The notes beneath the pieces were generated by a model. It saw only the letters and a list, made by a program, of their open reading frames with translations, was not told the origin of the DNA and searched no databases. A program made the translations under genes and the position numbers. From Tethya wilhelma (Eukaryota; Porifera; Demospongiae; Tethyida; Tethyidae), in contig CAXIPT010000002.1 of the NCBI GenBank assembly GCA_964030475.1, positions 8,836,065 to 8,900,064 on the forward strand: a DNA stretch of 64,000 bases, written 5' to 3'. Below, piece by piece: positions 45,601-57,083 of this stretch. How positions within the stretch are numbered: the first letter of the stretch is position 1; each line of letters starts with the position of its first letter.

Positions 45601-47086
45601 ATAGTGATATAGTAACAGCAGTGACAGAAGAATCCGGGATACTTCATGAAACTGCACCTGAAAATCTCCACAATAAGAGTATCTCCATTGACAGCTCTGA
45701 AAAAAATTTTGACAAAGTGTTACAAACAGCCAATTCAACTTTTGAAGACATTCCAAAAGACACTCCTTGTGATACCAGTCTACCACCATCTGTACAACAG
45801 CGTAGTACAACACCAACTACTTCAAACGTGGGAAAAAAGAAACCCTCATCTCGTAGAAGGAGATCAAGAAGAGCTGTTGATCATTCCGAGAACAGTGAAG
45901 AAATAAAGATTCTCTCTGTCAAGAAAACCACCCGTCGTTCAAACCTATCCTCACCTTCAATCACCACTACTACCAGTACCACTGAACCTCCAGCTACTAA
46001 TGCACTCATTGAAGAGGCTGACTCGCTGCTAAGGAAGCTACGCAGCCCGCCCACTCCTATGCTGGAGGAACGATGTAAGATTGAGATTGATGATGCACTG
46101 ATGGAGACCAATGGGTCAACTCTGACCAAGGCACGTTCTAGCGGACCCTCTTGTCGTACTAGAAGTCAATCGAAACGGAAACCCAATATGACTGCTCTGA
46201 CTATAACACACTCTAATGGTACTAGCGTGTGTGTGCCGACCAAACCAGGCAGCAGTTGTGGTAGCGATGAAACACTCTGCAATAAGAGAAAAGCACCTTC
46301 AGTTTCGCCAACTGACAGCCAACAAGCAAAACGACTAAAATTGTCACCACCAAAAGCCGATACTCCCGATAAGAGTGGTGGTGGGTTAGAAGCTTGCCGA
46401 GAGGTACTCAAGACCACACCCACCTCCTGCCTGTCAGGTGTAAGATCTACGATTGTTGAGACACCAAATATCAGGTTGAGTGTTTTGAGAGGCTGCAGTA
46501 CCACTCAGTCGGGGGGTACTGCTCCAAGTGGTGGTGACAAGAAACAACCACTCTCATTTGTGGGGTCAGGACTCACCAGAATACAACTGGTAAGGCATGA
46601 CATTGTAGTCCTAGATTCAAAAATGGATGAAAATGCGCAGTTGAAGGTTTTTTTTTTTCTTCAAACTGACATTTTCCCCCATTGTTCGGATTCTGGACAC
46701 ACTTGTAGTGCAGATACAGTAGGCTGAGCCAGGCACTGAGCCAGTGAGCCTTACCCACAGGCTTTCTACAGATAAGTTCATCTACATGGATGGACCTGGG
46801 AATGCAGCTATTGATACTGTATTAATACAGTTACAGTAAATTTATACTCACTGCCTCATTCTGCCATTTACATTAACATTGGATGGATGTTTCTTTGTAT
46901 TCACATTCAGAGAGAGGCTCAAGTGCTGGCCAAGAAACATGGCGGTCGTATTGCCAGTTGTTTCAATGGCAGTACCAGCCATGTGTTGGTAACGGTCGAT
47001 GAGAATGGGCTGTGTCCTAGAACTGTCAAGTACCTCCAATCACTGGCAGCAGGGAAATGGATCGTGCAGTATCAGTGTGAGTTGTG

Positions 47087-47155
<69 letters not shown>

Positions 47156-47524
47156 ATGTGTGTGTGCTCTCTTCATCTGTTTCAGTTTTGTTTCTTTTCA
47201 CACACAATACATGCATGCAGGGATTGAAGACAGTCTAGTAGCTGGTCATCTGCTCCCTGAGGTAAGATATTCTGTCTTTTGCTGTAGCTCCTGCCATCTT
47301 TGGTTTCATCTTACAGGAGGCATACGAGGTCAAAGGTGATAGAGTGGTTTCCGTTAGCAACGCGCCAAGATTAGCTCGACAGAAACGATCCAATGGGGTA
47401 TGGTGGATCATGTGACTATCCTGTGAGCCTGTCATTTATTAGAATTGTGTTTATACGTAGGAACCAGGCCTCTTTGTTAATTGGACGTTTCTACTGCTTG
47501 GTAACTATGGCAACCTTACTCTTG
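42133..47524 (+). CDS. BRCA1: BRCA1 orthologue (RING ... BRCT), 3' end missing
   Basis: Ten exons in phase: 42133-42212, 42294-42347, 42510-42584, 42685-42773, 43214-43329, 43512-46589, 46911-47076, 47221-47261, 47317-47397 and 47461-47524. The RING is C3HC4: NLECPICLELLSDPYTTHC, SHPFCRTC, CPLCKEPISKR. The next exon, RSMNENTRLGEIVEAVKDL, parallels the helix after the BRCA1 RING that pairs with BARD1. The 3.1-kb exon encodes ~1026 disordered residues with RRKRRRV and RRRRSRR basic clusters, many SQ/TQ sites and a short coiled coil (KLQAMEKEREIRELEAAILA). The first BRCT follows (KKHGGRIASCFNGSTSHVLV, CPRTVKYLQSLAAGKWIVQY, WIEDSLVAGHLLPE), then the start of the second (EPGLFVNWTFLLLGNYGNL). There are no ankyrin repeats, which excludes BARD1. 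Lost at or before the gap at 48847 is the rest of BRCT2. Confidence 0.88.
42588..42670. repeat. (CA)n microsatellite with an assembly gap at 42603
   Basis: Long CA tract in BRCA1 intron 3 with a single N. The BRCA1 reading frame continues in phase across it, so this join is probably correct apart from repeat length. Confidence 0.9.
42972..43035. repeat. Near-perfect hairpin element, TTAGCCTTGTAAACCAGTCC family
   Basis: Arms of ~26 bp (42972-42997 and 43009-43035) are exact or nearly exact complements around a ~10-bp loop. It shares its arm sequence with the larger element at 15782-15991. In BRCA1 intron 4. Confidence 0.8.
47086..47153. repeat. (GT)n microsatellite after a BRCA1 donor
   Basis: Starts ten bases past the exon 7 donor at 47077. 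Confidence 0.9.
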
Positions 47525-48024
47525 GTGAGTGAACATAACTAGATATATAGCATGTGTCAGTTGATTGAATAATCAGTATGCCAAATTTTGATACAAGCAT
47601 GCACAGGTTTAATTCCTACATAATTGTACGTATGGTAGTATGCACATGCATATGCAAGGAGAATAAAACTCAGTACTGTTATGATAGTGGGTTTTATGTG
47701 GCATTATGTATACAGAAAGCAGCTACAGTCAGATAAGTTAGACATTGGAGCCATGAATGTATCAGAATAGCATGAAATTTTCCTGCATTGGGGTCTCAGG
47801 GAGCACACCTCCACACGTACACCCCCTAGAAGACCATGTGCCATCCCTCCCCTCTCCCAAATATCTTTGACATTAATTTTGACTTCTTTTCTCTATTTTC
47901 TGAAAGCTCTCACTCATTGTATCATATTCTAAGCTATTTAATAACAAATTGTTTTGTTGTTGTATACTCCTGGAGTTTTCTTACTTGACATATTTTTTAG
48001 AGTGCATGACGATGTATGTTTCCA
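47525..48024. other. BRCA1 intron or contig end, no exon found
   Basis: After a good donor at 47525 no plausible BRCT2 exon is visible on the plus strand before the gap at 48847. Confidence 0.5.
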
Positions 48025-48744
48025 CTACTTGATGTATAATTCAATATGTTCTACTGCAACATCAGAGAACACTGCATGATTTGTCTGGCAAAGTTGTAGT
48101 TCAATGTCCTCAGCTGTAGTGTAAACAAGGTTCTTGATAAACCAAGGAGGGTTGTTGAACTGACAGCAAGTGCTAGTGGAGGTACAGTTCTGTCCATCCC
48201 AGAGGGGGTCATCTGAGAAAAATACACCATTAAAATCTGAACTCCATACCGAATGAAGACCACTCTCACAGAAGTAGTCATTACCCACAAATGGTGGAGA
48301 GACCACTGCAGGGTTTGATATATCACAGGGACACTTATGATTCATTATGTTATCATCATCATCATTAGAATCAACCTCTGTGAGTCCAACTGCAAATGTC
48401 CATATGTGCTGACGACTGCCTGCAACCATATATTAGTCAGACTTATTCCATCTACATATTCCCTCCTTAAAAAGGCAGCACCTATATCCCAACTTGATAT
48501 CCTCTGAGTCTCCCACAAACTTCACTGTAGCTAGTACCACTGACACTGAATGTAGTAGATGAACAACCTGATGCTGAATTACTTCGTCCGCATGTCCTCT
48601 TGGAGAGTGAAGTCAGTTGGAGTCCAGCAGGAGGACAGTTGTAACTGGTATCAGTCATGTCGATGAACACCACTTGCCTCCATCCCAGCATTGCATCACC
48701 ACAAGCAGTGTATAGTGGTAGGTCAGTATAGTTGTTGGTATGCT
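48025..48744 (-). pseudogene. Cysteine-rich extracellular protein fragment with frameshifts
   Basis: On the minus strand, pieces of a conserved extracellular domain appear in order: YTACGDAMLGWRQVVFIDMT, DTSYNCPPAGLQLTSLSKRT, CGRSNSASGCSSTTFSVSGT, YSEVCGRLRGYQVG. Then AAFLRREYVDGISLT follows in another frame. Then GSRQHIWTFAVGLTEV to PPFVGNDYFCESGLHS, DDPLWDGQNC and CCQFNNPPWF follow in a third, ending at the stop at 48025. I associate this domain family with predicted sponge and cnidarian surface proteins. Two frame changes (near 48482 and 48425) and a shortened middle suggest a pseudogene, although base errors near the contig end are possible. The 5' side ends in a Thr-rich repeat and the gap at 48847. 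Confidence 0.6.
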
Positions 48745-48846
48745 CTGTTCAGTAGTCTGTTCTGTTGTTGGCAGTATTGTAGTACTTCCACCAGTGGTCT
48801 GTTCTGTTGTTGGCAGTGTTGTAGTACTTCCACCAGTCTCTTCTAT
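48745..48846 (-). repeat. ~42-bp tandem repeat next to the gap
   Basis: Two copies of GTCTGTTCTGTTGTTGGCAG plus TGTTGTAGTACTTCCACCAG. In one minus-strand frame they encode STTTLPTTEQTTGG, a mucin-like Thr-rich linker of the kind often found before such extracellular domains. That frame does not join the domain frame directly. Confidence 0.65.
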
Positions 48847-48847
48847 N
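48847..48847. other. Assembly gap (single N)
   Basis: The right-hand contig starts with the same bases (GATCTGAAATTAGACTG) that sit at the intron break point of the intact CCDC148 copy at about 59234. The contig edge therefore coincides with the inversion break point. Confidence 0.85.
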
Positions 48848-48880
48848 GATCTGAAATTAGACTGTCTTGTTTCCTACCAG

Positions 48881-49427
48881 CTCTAGCCATGGTGGGTGGA
48901 GGGAAATTGATGCTGAGAGATTTGCCGCCATTTTGGACCAATATCCTCCTTCACTCGCCAACAGACGGAAATTGTATATTGACAGATTGATTAGGGAGTT
49001 CCCCCACAAGACAAGAGAAGAAATCGTAAGTGTACATAAATATAGACAAGCAAAAAACTACTGTAAGACTCATACAGGTACTGCATGCATCATTTTTACC
49101 TACAATAATTATATGAGTGCCTCATTTATTTCTCTGATCATAATCCTCACTATATCAGCTAAACTATCATTTCCACACATATTTTGCTCATACAGGTATC
49201 ACATGAGACATGGTACAATGCTCGCAACCACTATCTCAATCAGACGCGAAGCTACTTGAGAACCTGGCAGAGAAGCCGATCAGAGCTGTGCGACTACGTA
49301 CGGAGAATCTTTCAAGAATCGAAGCAAGCCTACGACGAAATGCAGCTAGCCAGGTTGAAGAGAGAGGAGCAGACTGAACTGTGCAGACAGCTGAGTGAAA
49401 AGGTTGGACTTGTGCAGATTGTTGTGC

Positions 49428-49465
<38 letters not shown>

Positions 49466-50752
49466 GTTTTTGTTGTTGTGTTGTTGTTTTAATCCTACAC
49501 ATCAATCTGCACTGTACGATGCAACAGTTGTATTTGTAAAATCTAAACTAGAATTGAAAGTTGTACTTCATGTCTAAAGAAACTTAGTTCTTACAATAAC
49601 ACAGGATGCCTTTCAAGCATCTTTTTAGTGGCCGCAAGATTATTTGGCCAACTTGCACACATTATATCTTAGTCATGTGATACTCACATGATTCTTATAC
49701 CATACCATAGGTGTGTAAGTGGCATGAGGAGAAGCTGATCCAGGCCCAGTTAGCAGCTGCTGCAGAGGAAGAGAGAGAAGCTGAGAGAGAGGAGCTGAGG
49801 TTACTGGAAGAGAATCGCCAACTCAAACATCGTCAAAACATCAGACAAAAGATCAAATCATTTCATTTGAAATTAGAACAGCAACAAGAGCAAGAGAGGG
49901 TGGTTGCCAAGGCAACAGAGGCTGCTGCTGAGTCAGCAAAGAGACAGAGGCTAAGAGCTGGTGTAAAGAGGGTGACCTATCGTCAAGAGCTGTTGGGAGC
50001 GAAGGAAGAAGAGAGGAGACAGATGAACGAGGCTGCTAGGCTGGAGGAGGAGGAGAGAGAGAAACGACTAGCACTATTGAGACAACAGGTGAGTTGTAGT
50101 AATGTACTGTAAAGGGATTTTGTTGTTTTTGTTTTTTTCCATGGATGATGGAAAGAAATTTTCGTGGATTTTATGAATTTGGGGCAATTGGGGGATCCTT
50201 GAAAATATAATCGCGAATTCTGCCATGTAGTACTATGGCAAACAAGCCAATCTGTGAAAATTAGATCCATGAAAACCTACAGTATTGTCAGCAAATCCAC
50301 AGAATTTGCTTCCCTCGGAAAATATAAGGTACTTGAATAATTGTTATCATGGATTACGTCATATTTACATCATCAGGTTCAAGTGAACGTCTCTACTGAC
50401 CCACTCCGAGTGCTCAGGGAAACCAAGGTATACCGGTACTATATATAGTAACTTCTCTATGATGTAATCCTTATTATGAGAGGTCTATATTAATTTACCT
50501 CGATCATTGCAGGCTACAAAGGCTCGCAGCACACTAGATGACACCCCCTCTGAACTGCACCTCAAACAACCTTTGTTTCAAGTGAACAGTTTCACAGCTG
50601 ATAAGGTGACCTCTGACCTCCGAGTGAGGATGGAGGCGGCATTGAGGGAGGCAGGGCTTCACGCTACCACGTACGCTCGTAAGATCCTAGCCACTGTCCC
50701 CCCGCCACGCCCACCTCGACCTGACCAGAAGTCATCACTGTTTAAGTCATAA
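48881..50752 (+). pseudogene. CCDC148: CCDC148 3' half, left copy, detached from its 5' half
   Basis: Five exons, 48881-49025, 49196-49402, 49711-50088, 50377-50427 and 50513-50752, are identical or nearly so to 59267-61138 at a constant offset of 10386 bp. One visible coding difference is TLDD here against TLDG there. The matching 5' exons lie immediately downstream but on the opposite strand (50800-51743), so this copy cannot be transcribed as a whole gene. Either an inverted allele or an assembly fold-back explains it. Confidence 0.8.
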
Positions 50753-50799
50753 CATGATTGGCAAGCATTTAGTCACATGATTATCATGTGATTGCATAC

Positions 50800-51743
50800 C
50801 TAATCACATGACCGTGTTCCCTCTCTCTTTCGTCCATCAGAGTCTTGTAGTGTGAGTCCAGTTTATCAAATTCTTCAAAACAAGCCATCTTTAGACGTTC
50901 ATCAGGACACTCTAGATCTTGGACAACAGTGGGTACACCCCTACTAATCACAGGCTCATCAATATTCGAGGGTAGCCTACTGATAAATTCGTTTAGCTCT
51001 GACCATATCATATCGTATTCGTCTTCAAGAAGCAGTTGGATCCGACTCTGTTGATCTTTCACTGATTCAAGTTCGTTCAGGACACTTTCAAATGATGGAA
51101 GAGACTGATCTGATTCAGGACAGGCACGTTCGTTGACCCATCCTTTCAGGTCGATCCGCAACGACCATATCGGTTCGACGGTGTTTGATTCAAACTCATC
51201 TCTTTCTTGGCAAAGAAATGATTCGTAATCCACTAAATCAACAATAAAGGATTTCAATCCCTCATGTTTGAAGGCATCCATCTTCCAGAGCTCGAGTTCG
51301 GCTTGAGCTCTCTTTCTTGCCTCCAACAATCTCTCATGCTCCTTGTCCCAAACCTCGTGATGCTTCTTCAACAAACTACTCTCTTTTGAGTGCTTGCTTC
51401 GTTTCGAGAGTTCCTTCATTCTTCTCATCTGATCCTTACCAGTGGCCCTCCGATGACTAGCAGTGGACAGGAGAGCTTCGTAGTCCACCTTTTTGAATCT
51501 CTTGTTGCCATGGGAACCAGTAAGATAGGCTGAGGTGAGATGTTCTGAAGGGTTGGATGGATGCATGGGGAGATATGATTATGAAGTGGTCTTATCTAAT
51601 GTCTATTTCATACCTTCCTTGTTGGATAGATTGAAGGTGCCTCCTCTGTGGCAGCTTAGAAATGATCTCAGATCTCTTCCACTCATACTGCACTGTTGTT
51701 TGATTGGCTCACGACCAGCATAATATTTGGTAGGGGTCGTCAT
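50800..51743 (-). pseudogene. CCDC148: CCDC148 5' half, left copy
   Basis: Exons 51743-51614 and 51544-50800 on the minus strand are the exact reverse-complement image of 58242-58371 and 58441-59185, with coordinates summing to 109985 throughout. The normal continuation (acceptor at 59267 in the other copy) is missing on this side. Instead the next sequence is the 3' half in inverted orientation. Confidence 0.8.
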
Positions 51744-52021
51744 AATGGAATGCAAAGAGTATACCGAGTATTACGGACAATATAAGGATGGAATACCGAA
51801 GAATCCGGAAACAATGTGGCTTAGAAGATGTCACGCTGAAAAGTTCGTTTAGGGTCGTTAATTTCTGCTTAGTAGAAGACTTCTATTAAATAAGTAAGTT
51901 GAGTTACTAAACCATCAGATAAATGTTCCTTGTAGAATATTAATGTTCTATGGACTGTATCACTTCGACAAAAACCCTCACACACACACACGCTCGTCTG
52001 TTGTTGTAGTATGATTCAGAC
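51744..52021. promoter_or_regulatory. Bidirectional promoter CCDC148 / GALNT, left copy
   Basis: 278 bp between divergent start codons (minus strand 51743, plus strand 52022). Mirror copy at 57964-58241. Confidence 0.6.
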
Positions 52022-52182
52022 ATGCGTTGCACTATCAAGAAGTTAGTAACCAGTGTGCTATTAGTGCTGGCGTTGTCATGGATGGTGTTCCTGGTATACA
52101 GCTACGTCTTCAGCATCAGACAGAAGAGCATGCTACGATACCAGGCGGAGAGAGAGATGGCCAAGTGAGAAAATTTAACACT

Positions 52183-52215
<33 letters not shown>

Positions 52216-53134
52216 CACACACACACACACACACACACACATAAACACACACACACACACACACACACATAAACACACACAAACACACGATTTACTTTTT
52301 ATCAACAAAGCAAAATCATAGTTTGGGTGGCTTGTATTAAAGAGTCCGATACTGTGCAGTATGAGTGAGGTATACTATACTTGTATACAGAGTGAGTGCT
52401 TTGAATAGTTTCTGCAATTTGTACAGGTAATGTAGAGAAATGGGCAACATGGTTGAAATAACTACCTCTAGTTTTGTTTTATATAAAAAATAATATTAGT
52501 ATTAACATGCAGTGAGGTTGTTGATTGTTCCCAAAATAAAGTTGCTACTGCAGTAACTGTTGCAAAACTCTCTGACAGACAGCTAGTATTGCTAATAGTC
52601 ACTGCAATGTGGAAAGCACAGTCTCTCTAGCCTCATGCCCAGGCTCCTCCTTTGTGAATATTTCCTTTGAAAATAATCTTTCCCTCCTGTTTTTTTTGAA
52701 GAAAATATTTGTAAGAGAGTAGCCTCACTGGGCACAAGGCTACAGTCTCTCTGCTCAGTTTTCTTTGGCTGATACTGTATTTTCCTCTCTCTGATTTGAT
52801 AGGTTGTGGAGTAAACGTCTTGACCCTCAAACTTCGGAGGAGAGGGAAGAAGAGGCACGGGGCTTTCAGAATAACGGGTTCAACCAGTATCGCAGCGATC
52901 GGATACCACTGGACAGGGAGATACCGGACACTAGAGATCCCAGGTATAGTGTGTGTGTGTGTGTGTGTGTACTCATCACTGAGGTGACAAGTACCTATCA
53001 TGCATTATGTCTGAATTCAAATTGGTGTAATTATTTGTAGATTAACATCAAATTAGAGTTTGCACCATCTTTGCAAATTAATTCGACTCATTTTGAAACT
53101 ATTTCAAATTCACAGATACCATTATATCACATGC

Positions 53135-53173
<39 letters not shown>

Positions 53174-56100
53174 CCCCCTCCCCCACCAGGTGTGTCGATC
53201 GAAAGTATTCTCAAAATCTACTGAAAGCGTCTGTCGTAGTAATCTTCCACAACGAAGCCTACACTGTTCTCCTGCGAACCATGACCAGCGTTATCAACAG
53301 ATCACCTCCAAACCTCCTCCACGAGATAATCCTGGTTGACGACTTTAGCGATCACCGTACGTAAGATAGAGACTGTAGTCAGAGGAGGAGGTACGACAGT
53401 CAGATTGACTGCTGAGCTGGCACAAATCAAGCAGTGACTAGTGTATGTGCGCACATTGATTAGTATGGCGTAATATCATGCAGTGGTGCTGTTTTTGGAA
53501 GATGCCTGCTTCATCCAGCTAGCTTACTTTTAGGCCCTATATTTCTGATAGTTTTCCCTGACTGTTGGGTGCCAGCTCAGCTGTCAACCTGACTGCCATA
53601 CCTCCTCTGGGCTGGCTGTTGTTACCCCGTGCGCGCTTGCGCGCTCAGGGGTAAAGTGTTTGGTCTGGGCAGTCGAATGTCCGCAACTTTTTGGCCTGTT
53701 TGGGCGTTAGGGGCATCTTCAGTGTCTCAAAAGGGATTTGGAAGTTAGGTCTGTTAAAAAAAGTAGCCCCTACGAGTTCGGCGATGCAAAAAGACGTCTT
53801 AGAAGCTAGAAAAACGCTTGTTTTCCTTGTTTCAAGATCGCAGAATCAGCGGTTTCTGTTTCTGCGCTCTTTCATGCCACGTGGCCACTTTGGATTACGT
53901 AGTAGCCAGTAGTCCGTATACTTTCATATTGCAGTATTCGGATTTTGACTCACTGCAAACTACTACATAAGACTCAGTGGGCTTGAGAGATCCTTCACTT
54001 GCAACGCACAGGGTACGAGCTCTCTGAGCTCTTGTTAGTGAAGTAAAGAGAACAAGATTTTAGACATGATATGATGTAAGACATCATGTTACTATGTAAG
54101 CCTTGAGTTTTTGTATTTTCGTGCACAGTGCAATACGGGAAAAAAAATGTGGATATACACATATTTCTTAATCACTTGTACATTGCCCAAAATAGCTATA
54201 CAGCTATAGCTCTACACTGTATATTTATTTACTGTATAGCACACATACGCTTGTACCAGTTGTGTTGCACATTATCAAAGTATTATAGTGGAAACGTTTC
54301 ATAGATCATGATCCATTGCAATTCTTTCCCCCACTATGTAGTATAGTATATCTCTTCAAACCATTTGCGGTTTGGTTTTGATGACGTCAATTGCTTGACC
54401 TCTATTGAACCATTGTCATGTCTACAGTCATTGCTTGGCTTAAATTTCAGTCATAAGAAGAGGAAATTAGTCTAGAATTTCACAGTGTTGTTACACACAC
54501 ACACTGTACGGTTTATATATAGTGGACCTTCAAAAGAAGCTCGAAGATTGGATAGCTCCGAACTCAAAAATCAAACTCGTTCGTCACAAAAAGAGGGAGG
54601 GGCTTATCCGTGCTCGGATGACGGGAGCAGCTGCTGTTACTGGTGATGTCATTGTGTTCTTGGACTCTCACTGTGAGGCTAACGTCGGGTGGTTGGAGCC
54701 ACTACTGGAGAGGATCCATCTGAACCAGTCCACCGTCGTGTGTCCGGTGATTGACGTCATTTCGTGGGAGAAACTGGACTATTCCACAGTCCGTGGTCCG
54801 CCGGGCGTCAGAGGTGGGTTTAACTGGGGGCTGCAGTTCAAGTGGAAGAAGATACCGGACTACGAACAGAAGAGGCGTGGCTACGATGAAACAAGGTGGG
54901 TGTGGTTAAACCATTAAAGGGGGGAATTCCCTAGCTTTCTATAGGCTAGGACCAAAAATGGAAAAAAATTAAAATTAAAATTAAAATTAAAAAGAAAACT
55001 TTTGTTAGATTTTCAATATCTTTTTCCTCTCTCTTCAGAGAAGTCCATTCTCCTACGATGGCTGGTGGCTTGTTTGCGATACATAGGGACTACTTCTACC
55101 ACATTGGAGCATATGACACTGGTATGGACATCTGGGGAGGGGAGAACCTTGAGATATCTTTCAGAGTGAGTGTTGAGGTGTAGTGTATGCGATAAACTTG
55201 ATATTACTTCCTGTGTTTAGTTTGTAATGGTGCTGTAAACTTTTGAACCTAGTGTGTTTGTAATGGGGCTTCTTTTTACCGTGTGTATACTGGTATTTAA
55301 CGTACATTATTAGAGTAGTCTATTGTATTATTGTAGAATTCTAGCGGAAAATTAATTTGGCAGTTTTGTACAAGAAATTGTGTCGTTTTACGTCAATTTT
55401 TGCTCTTTTTTTCTTATTAATCTAGCACACAATCATTAGCCTCATTCCCAGCCTCTTTCCCTCTATGCTTTTTTTCAATAAAATCTAACAGAGAGGCCTG
55501 GGATTGAGGGTAGGCAATCATGTGAACTAAAGATGAAAATAAGTTTTGTATAAGGAATGGTGCAAAATTTGTCAGTTTTTGGTGCTTTACTTTGTTCTAA
55601 ATGTGTCATTGAAACATTAACACTTTGATTATGAAGTTAAACATTCGTTCCATCTAAACTCAGCTCGCCTCTGTGTGCATTTCGCTTGCTTCCTCTTTTC
55701 CATTCTCCTCCTCCTTCAGATTTGGATGTGTGGAGGGACTCTTGAAATCATCCCCTGTTCCCGTGTGGGGCACATATTTCGGAAGCGTCAACCTTACACC
55801 TTTCCCGGTGGAGTGGATCGTATCCTGGTCAAGAACAACATGAGACTAGCGGAGGTCTGGATGGACGACCTGAAGCAGGTTTATTATCAGAAGCGTCCCG
55901 ATGTTGTGAAGAGAGATTACGGTGATATTAGCGAGAGAGTGCAACTGCGTAAGGACCTCCAGTGCAAGTCCTTCCAGTGGTACTTGGACAATGTCTACTC
56001 AGAGTTGCCACTTCCGCACGAGAACTTGTGGCATGGCGGAGCTGTAAGTGTGTGTGTGTGAGAGAGATAGAGAGAGTATATCGTATGGTATAGGTATATG

Positions 56101-56316
56101 TCATGAATTGTTGAATTTGTAGCCAGGCAGTTTGTATGCAAGCATACAATTGTGCTTTGCAGGATTGAAATACCAATAATGCAAAAAAGGCCAATCCACC
56201 AAATTTATCTGCCATACGATAATTATTATAATATTATTGTTCAGACAACAATGAAGATGTGTACCTACATATAAATCTTTTGCAGACGAAATAATAATAT
56301 ATCTTACTCTCACACA

Positions 56317-56362
<46 letters not shown>

Positions 56363-56891
56363 GCTTCGTAACTCTGAAAGCAACCAGTGTCTTGATACGA
56401 TGGGCCACAGAGAAGGAGGTGAAGTAGGGATGTACACCTGTCATGGTCAGGCTGGCAACCAGGTCAGTCAACGAGTCAATCCTGTCTAATTAGAATGGAA
56501 TCGACTGAGGGTATCCTTCATTATACCATATAATGGGTAAATTTAGCAAATTGCTGAATTATCTTCAGGTTGTCAAATTAAAAATTACCAACACTGGTTA
56601 TATATGCACACATGCGCATATATACAATGTAGCATGCAAGATTAAATTGCCAAATTTAATATCGCCATGAATAACGCAGAAATGCCAATTCGCAAAATTT
56701 TATGCGTGCCAAATTTTATTTGCTATATGATATTTTAATTTTCTCAGGAGTTTGGATTCACTGATAATGGAGAGCTTCAATTTGAAGAGGACCTCTGTCT
56801 TGATGTGGCCTCGGCCAGGAGCGGGACCCACGTTCGAATACTCAACTGTCACGGCCTCGGGGGAAATCAGAAATGGGATTACAATAATCAG
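52022..56891 (+). CDS. GALNT: Polypeptide N-acetylgalactosaminyltransferase, last exon missing
   Basis: Eight exons in phase: 52022-52164, 52803-52943, 53190-53356, 54523-54895, 55039-55165, 55720-56043, 56364-56462 and 56748-56891 (506 residues). It is a type II Golgi protein. A short cytosolic N-terminus MRCTIKK is followed by a membrane anchor ([20 protein letters not shown]) and a stem. The GT-A catalytic domain has [28 protein letters not shown], the metal-binding DSH in [53 protein letters not shown] and [12 protein letters not shown] ricin-type lectin domain follows, with [12 protein letters not shown] and [10 protein letters not shown] repeats and a QKW. The enzyme adds GalNAc to Ser/Thr to start mucin-type O-glycans. 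The last lectin repeat is missing at the gap at 56992. Confidence 0.92.
52186..52286. repeat. (CA)n microsatellite in GALNT intron 1
   Basis: Long interrupted CA tract. In the mirror copy (57770-57801) it is much shorter, so this is one of the clear differences between the two copies. Confidence 0.85.
52628..52745. repeat. Hairpin element, TAGCCTCATGCCCAGGCTCC family (GALNT intron 1)
   Basis: Arms CTAGCCTCATGCCCAGGCTC and GAGAGTAGCCTCACTGGGCA around an AAATATT-containing spacer. Its mirror image is at 57283-57402. Confidence 0.7.
55437..55510. repeat. Hairpin element, AGCCTCATTCCCAGCCTC family (GALNT intron 5)
   Basis: Imperfect palindrome with arms TTAGCCTCATTCCCAGCCTC and GAGAGGCCTGGGATTGAGGG. 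Confidence 0.6.
56523..56733. mobile_element. MITE, TACNGTATAGCGGG family (decayed)
   Basis: Begins TACCATATAATGGGTAAATT and ends AAATTTTATTTGCTATATGA. In GALNT intron 7. Confidence 0.55.
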
Positions 56892-56991
56892 GTGGGTGTG
56901 GCCACACTAAAAAACCTGCTAAATTTGCAGAAACAGTGTCATAAAATGTACAATTATTGATATACTTGAATTTTTTTTTTTTTTTTTCTTT

Positions 56992-56992
56992 N
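56992..56992. other. Assembly gap (single N) between mirror-image contigs
   Basis: Left of it GALNT runs on the plus strand. Right of it the same GALNT gene starts again from an intron, on the minus strand. The two contigs overlap in content, so they are not neighbours by normal collinearity. Confidence 0.9.
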
Positions 56993-57025
56993 AATGTAAG
57001 ATAGGTACTTGTCACCTCAGTGATG

Positions 57026-57077
<52 letters not shown>

Positions 57078-57083
57078 GTATAC

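Noticed and set aside
48691..48990. Plus-strand open frame rich in CCSTSTS repeats across the gap at 48847
   Set aside because: It is the antisense of the Thr-rich tandem repeat and runs through an N. No independent evidence for coding.
49395..49577. Poly-Cys and poly-Leu open frames in the CCDC148 intron (also at 59781-59963)
   Set aside because: They come from translating a (GTT)n repeat. The true exon ends at 49402/59788.
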